Source: a virus
Direction: 5' to 3' (one strand)
Virus record (IMG/VR): IMGVR_UViG_3300021976_000043
Location: 1 to 34,835 of that record
Length of the DNA: 34,835 nucleotides
Positions 28,655-34,835 of this stretch are shown here, one piece after another; the first letter of the stretch is position 1; every line of letters starts with the position of its first letter. The notes under the pieces are model-generated. The model was given only the letters and a program-made list of their open reading frames with translations, made no database searches and was not told the origin of the DNA. Made by a program: the position numbers and the translations under genes.

Positions 28655-29046
28655 CAGCTACCAGCCCCCGCCAGGAACACAACAGTGGTGCGGTTGTTGG
28701 CCGCAGTGGGAACGGTGAATCCGACCGGCAGGAACTCCGTCTTGACTCGACCGTGGTCGAGCATGGGAGCGGGGATGTCGCCGGTGCCGATCACCGACTG
28801 GTCGGTGAAGAGGAAGCCCCAGAGGACTCCGGTGCCAGTGCCGCCGCCCGAGACATACGGGACGGCGAGGCCGCTGGCGATTCGCGCCAGCGGGGTGCCG
28901 GACAGGATGTAGCCGTCCGGCCAGTAGGTGTTCTCGGTGAAAGCGGAGATGTCGAGAGTGACGGTCTGGCATTCCCAGATGCCATGCGCCGACCCCAGCC
29001 ACCGCTGGTCGCCTGCACCGAACTGCTCAGTCCGAAGACGAGGCAT
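28654..29046 (-). CDS. Head decoration protein, 130 aa
   Basis: The layout IWECQTVTLDISAFTENTYWPDGYILSG and LARIASGLAVPYVSGGGTGTGVLWGFL matches phage decoration proteins that bind the capsid surface as trimers (gpD-like). The N-terminus is polar and the C-terminus strand-rich. ATG 29046 follows AAAGGACC. Location between scaffold and major capsid genes supports the call. Confidence 0.85.
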   Translation of the reverse strand: MPRLRTEQFGAGDQRWLGSAHGIWECQTVTLDISAFTENTYWPDGYILSGTPLARIASGLAVPYVSGGGTGTGVLWGFLFTDQSVIGTGDIPAPMLDHGRVKTEFLPVGFTVPTAANNRTTVVFLAGAGS

Positions 29047-29061
29047 GATTCGGTCCTTTCA

Positions 29062-29718
29062 TCAGGTGTTTTTGGTGCCCACACGGGCCTTGAAGAGGTC
29101 CCTGCCCGCCGTGACGGAGCCCTTGGCGGGCGCACCGTTACCACCACCGGACTGCGGCACGTAGCCGGGTCGGTGCTGGTCGGGGACTGGCGCGGGAAAG
29201 AGCTTCAGAAGCTCGTCCGCGTCTACCACCAGCTCTTCCTTGGTGGCACCGGTCAGCCGTGCGGCTTGAGCCGGGGTGAGGCCCTTCTCGTTGGCGACCT
29301 CGGCGCGCCAGCGGGCGGCGCGTTCGGTGGCCAGTTGCTCCTCGTGCTTGGTGACGCGCTCGGTGAGCTTGTCGACCTCGGAGGGGTCCTTCGCGTCCTT
29401 CGCGCCCAGTACCTCAGCGAGTTTTTCCAGCGGTGCCAGCTTCTCGACCTGGGCCTTCAGCGCGTCGTTTTCTTGGCGCGCGGCGATCAGGTCGGGGAAT
29501 TGCTTGGCCCGCTGTTCCCACTTCTTGGCTTCGGCCTCCCAGTCCGTTTCGGCTGGGGGCTTGTCGTCGGGCTTCGGCTTCGGGTCGCCGCCCGGCTTCG
29601 GCTGGGGATCGCCGCCACCACCTGCTGGCGGGTCGGCATCGAAGCCGAGTCCGATCAGGTGTTGCGGGAGCCCGGAGAAACCGGTGCGGGGATGAGTCCG
29701 GAGAAGGGACGAGGGCAT
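29062..29718 (-). CDS. Capsid scaffolding protein, 218 aa
   Basis: Residues 1-60 are Pro/Gly/Asp/Lys-rich. Residues about 65-165 are a long charged coiled coil (DWEAEAKKWEQRAKQF, ALKAQVEKLAPLEKL, DKLTERVTKHEEQL). The C-terminus has a small basic end with GRDLFKARVG. This is the usual composition of phage scaffolds, which template the capsid and are then released. ATG 29718 follows GGGAGGAA at a spacing of seven. Confidence 0.85.
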   Translation of the reverse strand: MPSSLLRTHPRTGFSGLPQHLIGLGFDADPPAGGGGDPQPKPGGDPKPKPDDKPPAETDWEAEAKKWEQRAKQFPDLIAARQENDALKAQVEKLAPLEKLAEVLGAKDAKDPSEVDKLTERVTKHEEQLATERAARWRAEVANEKGLTPAQAARLTGATKEELVVDADELLKLFPAPVPDQHRPGYVPQSGGGNGAPAKGSVTAGRDLFKARVGTKNT

Positions 29719-29813
29719 GGTGATTCCTCCCGTGCGGGATGTGGTGGCCGTGCGGCCGGAGGGGGTTTCAAGCGATTTGCAAGTAGAGTGCAAAACCGCA
29801 GGTCAGAGGTCCG
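29719..29813 (-). promoter_or_regulatory. Leader/control region before the scaffold gene
   Basis: This 95-base gap contains an exact 16-base element CCCGCACGGGAGGAAT that holds the ribosome site and can form a small CCCG/CGGG hairpin. About 60 bases upstream is CTGCGGTTTTG. A palindrome TTTGCA-7-TGCAAA lies at 29776-29794. The first two elements recur before terS, so this may be a second late start or control point. Confidence 0.5.
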
Positions 29814-30545
29814 TTACTTGAACGGATGATCTTTCAAGTAGTCCGTGAAGCCGTCGAGAGTGACCGCGCCACGGACCGACTCGGAGTAGGTGTCCCACTT
29901 CTGCTGCGCGCGCTGGATGATGTCCGGCAGGTCATCCTCGTTATCGACCCGGATCTCGCGCGCCTGGCAGAAACAGTGGTCGTGGTAGCGCATGGTGTCC
30001 GGCCGACCGCTGGTGCCGGTGGACCGGCCAGTGGTCGCCGTGGCTGTCAGCTCGGTGTGGTAGACCGCGCCCCGGGAGGCGAGCATCAGGCAGAACGAGC
30101 ACGGATCGTCGCCGGTGGGCACCCGGGCGAACCGGGTCTTGGCCTGCACCGTGGCGTCATAGATCGTCGTCCGGTTCGGCTCGTCGACGTGGCGCTGGAG
30201 CGAAGCGGTTAGCTGGCGCTCGACCAGCTCCAGATCCCCGGTCGTCAGTGGCCGGGTTGCCCAGCCGAACGACCGCTCCAACTCGTCGATCGAGATCCGA
30301 TCCGACGGGCGCGGGCTGGGCAGCCTGACACCGGCCAGAGTTCGGTCGAGTTCGAGGTACCGGATGGCCGACATCGCGGCCTGCTCGCCCATCAGGAAGG
30401 CGATGTCGATGAACGCCTCGCGCAAGGTCTCCCAGGCGCTCTCCGGCGTCGACATGTCCGCGTCAGCCATCGCCGCCAGCAGCATCGAAATGGCGATGAG
30501 CCGGATCGACTCCAGCTCCGTCGTCATGTCGTCGACGGGAGCCAT
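29814..30545 (-). CDS. VG15/MuF-like capsid protein, 243 aa
   Basis: The hallmark is DPCSFCLMLASRGAVYH (C149, C152) followed by YHDHCFC (H188, H190, C191, C193), the metal-site pattern of VG15-type minor capsid proteins. The N-terminal 130 residues are helical. These proteins associate with the portal during head assembly. ATG 30545 shares one base with the portal stop (TGATG). Confidence 0.87.
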   Translation of the reverse strand: MAPVDDMTTELESIRLIAISMLLAAMADADMSTPESAWETLREAFIDIAFLMGEQAAMSAIRYLELDRTLAGVRLPSPRPSDRISIDELERSFGWATRPLTTGDLELVERQLTASLQRHVDEPNRTTIYDATVQAKTRFARVPTGDDPCSFCLMLASRGAVYHTELTATATTGRSTGTSGRPDTMRYHDHCFCQAREIRVDNEDDLPDIIQRAQQKWDTYSESVRGAVTLDGFTDYLKDHPFK

Positions 30546-32011
30546 CAGGCCTCTTCTTCCTCGGTCTCACGCTGGCTCAGCGCGCGGGCGCGCGGGTCAG
30601 CGCCCCCGGCAGCCTGGGCGAGTTGCAGGCGGGCGATCTCAGCCGCCTGGACACGGTTCTCCAGCATCAGCCGGTCGATCGTCGACTGGTCCAGGCCAAG
30701 CTGCTCGAAGGTGATCTCAGAGCGGGGCAGGTACACGCCGGTGCTGACCAGAGACATGACCGACTGGGCTGCCGCCTGCCGCGTCCTGGTGGCCGGGTCT
30801 CCCCAGCGGTCCCGGAGCTGGCGCAGCTCTGGCCGCAGCACGTTGGTGCCCTCGCGCAGCATCAGGGCGAGCTGCCCGAGCTGCACCCAGCCGGAGCCGA
30901 AGGAGTCGTGCGCCCGCTCGGCGATCTTGTTCAGCTCGGCCTCGGCCGCGTTGATCGCGTCGGCCGAGGACGGGTTGTCGTGGATGATCCCGAGGTAGTT
31001 CACCGGGATGGCGGTCTCCCCGGCGAATCCCGTGGCCACCTGCCGCAGCATCTCGATGTGCGGCTGCATGGACGCGGCCGGGAACTGGCCAACCTTCGGC
31101 AGCTCGGGTCGGTCCAGGCCGTCGTCGTCAGGCTCCGGCTGAGGGATGGCCCAGATCCGGCCCAGAATGGTCTCCCAGCCGGTACGGACGTTGCCGTCCT
31201 TGTCCTGGAACGCCGACTCGTCGGCACCCATGACCCACCGCTGGGGACTGCTGTAGAACTCGGCCGAAACCTCGGTGCGGAGCATCGTCCGGACGGCGGT
31301 GTCGGTGATCGACATGACGGGCCGGGTGATCCGGGACATGCCGAACTCGCGCTCCAGGAACGGCCGGTACACCAGCGGGGAGCAGAGCACACGGCCGGTC
31401 GGGTTGTCCGTCCGGGAGATCGTCTCCCGGCCGTTCTCGTCCCGCTCCAGCGTGATGATCTGGTCCGGCAGATACAGGATCTCCGCACGCTCGGACTTCC
31501 GGTCGCCCTGGACGACCTCCAGCGCCGCGCTGAGGCGACGTCGGCGGCGGTCGTATATGGCGGTGGCCTGCCGCGCCGACCGCACGGAGATCACGATCTC
31601 CGGGTCACCGACGCTGGGGTCGCCGATGGTGGCGAACCCGAACGCCGTGCCGTGTGTCAACCCCGAGATGTGGGCCTGGCTGCGCTCCAGCGTCATGTTG
31701 TTCTGGGCGTCGATGTCGGCCAGCATTTCGACCAGCTCGGACTCGACGGGGAGCACGAAGCCCTGGAAGTTCAGCCGCTGTTCGAGCACGTCGACGGCCT
31801 TCGCTGGCCAGCCGATCACCGTCTCGATGGTGGCCATGCTCGGCGGGATCGAGATGCCGAGGGTGTCCAGCCGCTTGCGGCCCTCGTAGTAGTGCGACCG
31901 CAGGCGGTTGCGGTTCTCCTTCTGCCGGAGCTTGCCGCGCAGCCGGGTCAGGATGTCCCGCTCGTTGTCGGACAGGCCCTGGAGCGTCAGGAGGACGGGA
32001 GGCTCAGCCAC
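30545..32011 (-). CDS. Portal protein (SPP1 gp6-like), 488 aa
   Basis: Length and order after the large terminase fit a portal. Recognisable stretches are LRSHYYEGRKRLDTLGISIPP, IGWPAKAVDVLEQRLNF, TEVSAEFYSSPQRWVMGAD, and AIPVNYLGIIHDNPSSADAINAAEAELN, all typical of the SPP1 gp6-like family. It forms the dodecameric ring through which DNA is packaged. GTG 32011 overlaps the methyltransferase stop by one base and follows AAGGGAG. Confidence 0.93.
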   Translation of the reverse strand: MAEPPVLLTLQGLSDNERDILTRLRGKLRQKENRNRLRSHYYEGRKRLDTLGISIPPSMATIETVIGWPAKAVDVLEQRLNFQGFVLPVESELVEMLADIDAQNNMTLERSQAHISGLTHGTAFGFATIGDPSVGDPEIVISVRSARQATAIYDRRRRRLSAALEVVQGDRKSERAEILYLPDQIITLERDENGRETISRTDNPTGRVLCSPLVYRPFLEREFGMSRITRPVMSITDTAVRTMLRTEVSAEFYSSPQRWVMGADESAFQDKDGNVRTGWETILGRIWAIPQPEPDDDGLDRPELPKVGQFPAASMQPHIEMLRQVATGFAGETAIPVNYLGIIHDNPSSADAINAAEAELNKIAERAHDSFGSGWVQLGQLALMLREGTNVLRPELRQLRDRWGDPATRTRQAAAQSVMSLVSTGVYLPRSEITFEQLGLDQSTIDRLMLENRVQAAEIARLQLAQAAGGADPRARALSQRETEEEEA

Positions 32012-32544
32012 TACGCGCTCCCTTCGGCGTGAAAGATCGTCTGCCTGCCGACGGTGGCGACCGGCGTGAAGCCGAGTCCGGCGTAGTCATGGATGAAGTT
32101 GTGGTCGGCTACCGGGCCGGTTGCTGGCTCGGTCCAGTCGACGGTGTAGACGTCTCGACGTGACCAGGCGCGGAGGTTGTCGACGGCGGCTTGGAGGTCG
32201 GACGGCGGGATGTGCATCAGCACTTCCACCGCCAGCACAAGATCAGATGCCCGTACCGGCCGGTACGTCAGCAGGTCGGCCTCGACCAGCCGGGGCCACT
32301 CGCCAAGAGCGGCGCGGGCCTCGGCCAGCCGGTCGGTGGAGATATCGATGCCGATATACGAGGCATCCGGCCACAGCTTCAGAGCGAGGGCGGCGATCCG
32401 CCCCTGGCCGACGCCGACTTCGAGAATCGATTTCGGGCTGATCTTGGACCACTCGTCGAGAAGAACAATCTCCTGAGCCCGGTGCGCCGGGCGATTGGGA
32501 AATGGCGGATGGATGGCCCAATAGGCGCGTGGGTCATATCCCAT
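32011..32544 (-). CDS. Class I SAM-dependent methyltransferase, 177 aa
   Basis: Motif I is ILEVGVGQGRIA, followed by YIGIDIS (acid at the ribose-binding site), VEADLLTY and VLAVEVLMHIPP, the order of a class I methyltransferase. No DNA-methylase motif is present. The start is ATG 32544. It lies directly between large terminase and portal, an uncommon position. The substrate is unknown: a virion protein, DNA-linked or small-molecule target are all open. Confidence 0.83.
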   Translation of the reverse strand: MGYDPRAYWAIHPPFPNRPAHRAQEIVLLDEWSKISPKSILEVGVGQGRIAALALKLWPDASYIGIDISTDRLAEARAALGEWPRLVEADLLTYRPVRASDLVLAVEVLMHIPPSDLQAAVDNLRAWSRRDVYTVDWTEPATGPVADHNFIHDYAGLGFTPVATVGRQTIFHAEGSA

Positions 32545-32561
32545 GCCGCAACCCCTGTCAG

Positions 32562-34250
32562 TCAGCTCAGGACGAGGACTCTTTGCTTCCTCGGTTCGCG
32601 GGTCTTCCCGATCCCCTTGGCAATCGCATCGAGGCGGGCCTTCCAGGCCAGCACCCCCGCGTAGGCGGCGTCGATCTTGTTGGGCGAGTCGGGGTAGCTC
32701 TTGTAGAGCAGGTAGCCCTGCGGCACCGTCCGGCGACGTGCGTTCAGCACATGCGCCGTGAGGTAGTAGCCGCCGTCGTGGGTCATCTCGCCGTTGACGA
32801 TGGCGTCGTGGGTGCGCTTCACCCACTCGACCATCCGGACGTCCTTGCCACGCGGCCACACCGCGATCGGGGCAGTCTGCGAGGCCTTCACCCTGAGCCG
32901 GTGCCCGAACTTGGCCTCCCACTGGGCCACGTAGGCGTTCCAGCCCGACGGGTCGGCGTAGAACCCGGCCACCTTGTACGTGGTGAACGCGGTCTTGACC
33001 GCCGAGTCGATCTGGTCGACCGGCGGCACCCATTCACGGTCCTTCGGGTCGCCCTGCCACACGGCGATCTCGAACAGGTGGCCGTCGGCCACCCGGCAGC
33101 CGATGAGCGCCGTCGCGTCGGCCCGACCGCGGGTGCGGCCCATCGAGCCGTCGAAGCCCATCGTGATCACGTCACCGGCCTTGACCGGCTCGACGTAGAC
33201 GCGCTCGCCGTCCTCGTCGACCGCGTGCTCGTAGTGCCGGGCTCGCCATTCGACGGCCGACACCCACGAGTCCGAGGCGTGGGTGATCTGGTTCAGGTAG
33301 TCCGACCGGGCGAGCTGGGGGTCCGTCGCCGGGTCCCAGATCCGCTCGATCTGCGACTCCAGGTCCACGTGCCCGGGCGCGCAGGGCGGCTCATGGAGCA
33401 CGCATCCGTCCGTGTGGCCGGACGAGTCGCCGTAGGAGTGACGCAGGCCAATGGTCAGCGATTCGCGGTCGCTCATGTCCGTGTCGGCCGGTGCCTCACG
33501 GTGGTCCCAGAGGATGCTGTCGGTGCGCGAGCGGCCCTCCCGGGCCAACTGCCACGCCTCAGCCGACTTCTCGGCCACCGACTCCTCGCCGGGGATGTAG
33601 GCGTTGGGAGCCTCGACCGTCCGGCCACCGTTCTTCGAGCAGTTGGTCCGGATGTACTGGGCCAACCGGATGCCGCCGTTGGACGGCACCCACTCCTCGG
33701 TCTGGTCGAGCACGGCGAACGTGGCCGGTGCACCCTTGGTGGTCCGCGCCGAGGACGTGATCTGCCGTATCGAGCCGCGCGGCAGGGCCACGAACGTGTC
33801 CATCGGGTCGACCCGGTACTCGTCGACGACCGGGCCTTCGCGCAGCATCTCCAGCAGCGGCTGCCAGGTGTTGCGGGTCTGCTCCTCCGACACGGCGGCA
33901 ATGTTCACCAGCGGTGTGCGGATCGTCGACCATGGCTTGCCGATCGGTTGGCCCGTGGCGTCCCAGCCGTCGAACACGGTGTCGGCCAGGCCCTCGACGA
34001 TCGCGAGCGCACCCAGCATCGGGGACTTGCCCCAGCCACGAGGCCTGCCGAGCACGGCCCGGTCGTACCGGAACCGGCCGGTGGCAGGGTCGATCTCGTA
34101 GTAGCGGAGCACGAAGTCTTCCTGCTCGCGGTACAGGATGAACGGCTCGTAGGAACCCTTAGCTGGTGCAGCCAGGTATTCGGCGATCCAGTCGATCACG
34201 TACCAGCCGAGTGTCGGAACCTCGCCCTTTGCCTTTGGCTTCCAGGGCAT
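32562..34250 (-). CDS. terL: Terminase large subunit, 562 aa
   Basis: The ATPase domain has Walker A GRPRGWGKS (K75, S76) and Walker B FAVLDQTEEW (D182, E185). The nuclease domain has GFDGSMG (D367), ADATAL (D378), GFYADPSGW (D433) and KIDAAYA (D527) as acidic metal ligands. Length and arrangement fit phage terminases that cut and pump DNA into the portal. ATG 34250 overlaps the TerS stop (TAATG). Confidence 0.95.
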   Translation of the reverse strand: MPWKPKAKGEVPTLGWYVIDWIAEYLAAPAKGSYEPFILYREQEDFVLRYYEIDPATGRFRYDRAVLGRPRGWGKSPMLGALAIVEGLADTVFDGWDATGQPIGKPWSTIRTPLVNIAAVSEEQTRNTWQPLLEMLREGPVVDEYRVDPMDTFVALPRGSIRQITSSARTTKGAPATFAVLDQTEEWVPSNGGIRLAQYIRTNCSKNGGRTVEAPNAYIPGEESVAEKSAEAWQLAREGRSRTDSILWDHREAPADTDMSDRESLTIGLRHSYGDSSGHTDGCVLHEPPCAPGHVDLESQIERIWDPATDPQLARSDYLNQITHASDSWVSAVEWRARHYEHAVDEDGERVYVEPVKAGDVITMGFDGSMGRTRGRADATALIGCRVADGHLFEIAVWQGDPKDREWVPPVDQIDSAVKTAFTTYKVAGFYADPSGWNAYVAQWEAKFGHRLRVKASQTAPIAVWPRGKDVRMVEWVKRTHDAIVNGEMTHDGGYYLTAHVLNARRRTVPQGYLLYKSYPDSPNKIDAAYAGVLAWKARLDAIAKGIGKTREPRKQRVLVLS

Positions 34251-34678
34251 TAGGCACTCTTGAGCGGGCCTCGGCGCGCGCGGGCGGATGCACCGGTGTC
34301 CTTTTTGTCGCGCCGATCCTCGGCCTCGTCGGCCTGGACGAACTGGATTCGCAGTCGTGCGCGATCCTCGGGAGTAGCGCCGAACTTAGCAACTCGCAGG
34401 CGCAATTCGGCGGCGACTTTTGTATCGCCATTCCACAATTGCGAATGGAGAATTGCAGCGTCGAGCATAAAGTCCCAGTCAATGTCGGAGAATTCCGTCG
34501 ACAAGGGCGACTCGCCCCAGTGCTGCCACCAGCGCAGGGTCTGCTCCGGCCACCGGACTCCACCGGGTAGATCCGGCTGCGATACAGGGCGATTGACCAC
34601 CGCGCGTAGCGGGATTGGGTCCACGTTGCGCCGAGCCCTCTTGCTCGGGTCCTTTGGGGCGCGCCCAACTCCAGCCAT
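34250..34678 (-). CDS. terS: Terminase small subunit, 142 aa
   Basis: The sequence matches actinophage small terminases: GVGRAPKDPSKRARRN, PDLPGGVRWPEQTLRWWQHWGESP, then DWDFMLDAAILHSQLWNGD and AELRLRVAKFGATPEDRARLRI. The small subunit recognises the packaging site. ATG 34678 is chosen since its spacing to GGGAGG equals that of the scaffold gene; ATG 34684 lies too close to the site. The frame to 34750 is rejected. Confidence 0.9.
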   Translation of the reverse strand: MAGVGRAPKDPSKRARRNVDPIPLRAVVNRPVSQPDLPGGVRWPEQTLRWWQHWGESPLSTEFSDIDWDFMLDAAILHSQLWNGDTKVAAELRLRVAKFGATPEDRARLRIQFVQADEAEDRRDKKDTGASARARRGPLKSA

Positions 34679-34835
34679 GATCATTCCTCCCGTGCGGGTG
34701 GGGCCTGAAGCCCCGTGCGAGGCTGATTCAGGCGTGGTCAATCGGTACATAACCGCAGCTCAGGCGGGCATTGAGAATCATTCCCATTAGATCGACCAGA
34801 TACGTCCGAATTGCGAGCACCAATGCGGAACGTGC
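34679..34835 (-). promoter_or_regulatory. Leader/control region before the terminase genes
   Basis: This is the upstream end of the late operon. It repeats the 16-base element CCCGCACGGGAGGAAT (34683-34698), and CTGCGGTTATG lies about 60 bases upstream. An inverted repeat GCCTGAA/TTCAGGC is at 34703-34733. A late promoter should lie here or just beyond the window, but I see no convincing -35/-10 pair. The last 45 bases hold nothing that I can name. Confidence 0.5.

Noticed and set aside
27416-28912. 498-codon open frame on the + strand across the capsid gene
   Set aside because: It is antisense to the clear capsid and neighbouring genes, with biased composition and no ribosome site.
28753-29829. 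358-codon + strand open frame over decoration and scaffold genes
   Set aside because: It is a shadow of two well-supported - strand genes.
32502-34253. 583-codon open frame on the + strand opposite the large terminase gene
   Set aside because: It is an antisense shadow of a high-GC gene. The - strand frame has full terminase motifs, and the + frame is rich in Arg, Gly, His and Val with no domain.
34728-34787. 19-codon - strand frame upstream of terS
   Set aside because: It has no ribosome site and overlaps the control region; no support beyond an open frame.

Overview
The window is most of the late region and part of the early region of a high-GC (roughly two-thirds G+C by eye), double-stranded DNA tailed phage. 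It has the gene order of a siphovirus infecting Actinobacteria. Evidence: an HK97-style head module, a single major tail protein, two tail-assembly chaperone frames joined by a -1 slippery site, a 1306-residue tape measure, GTG starts, ATGA/TGATG start-stop overlaps, and small accessory proteins of actinophage type (DUF397-like, DUF4190, lipoproteins, Zn-ribbon proteins). No integrase, repressor, DNA polymerase, primase or helicase lies here, so lifestyle and replication cannot be read. The window opens inside a gene, so the genome continues to the left.

Layout. Positions 1-5544 (+ strand): a tightly overlapping early operon of small genes. It holds a metallophosphoesterase, Zn-ribbon proteins, a frameshifted conserved phage gene, a membrane protein, a Zn-ribbon/HTH protein, an O-methyltransferase-like protein, a lipoprotein and one tRNA-Asn flanked by two hairpin terminators. 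Positions 5622-7151 (- strand): a lipoprotein gene, then (past a cluster of hairpins) four small genes, two or three of them Cys-rich. Positions 7152-7408: a divergent control region. Positions 7409-9810 (+): a second small-gene operon with a two-C2H2-finger protein, a DUF397-like protein and a DUF4190 membrane protein. Positions 9811-10172: a gene-free, highly structured zone where the early (+) and late (-) transcripts converge.

Positions 10173-34678 (- strand, read right to left): the whole virion and lysis region. The order is TerS, TerL, SAM methyltransferase, portal, VG15/MuF-like protein, scaffold, decoration protein, major capsid, SAP-like protein, adaptor, stopper, HK97 gp10-like, tail terminator, major tail protein, small unknown, tail chaperones G and G-T, tape measure with an M23 peptidase, distal tail protein, Gp37-like protein, C1q-like minor tail protein, endolysin (M15/VanY type), XhlA-like protein, collagen-like membrane protein, holin-like protein, tail fibres, and a fibre-tail adaptor-like protein.

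How they work together: TerS/TerL package DNA through the portal into a scaffolded capsid. The connector genes join the head to a tube whose length is set by the tape measure. Tip and fibre proteins bind and breach the cell wall. Endolysin plus membrane proteins release progeny. The early genes are mostly of unknown role; two lipoproteins and a small-molecule-type methyltransferase suggest changes to the host surface (inference).

No clearly new system is proven here. The most unusual items are a C33 tRNA-Asn, an apparent natural frameshift in a conserved early gene, a phage protein with two regular C2H2 fingers, a membrane-anchored 36-triplet collagen-like protein in the lysis cassette, six exact-length 24-residue repeats in a tail protein, and a duplicated leader module in front of terS and the scaffold gene.
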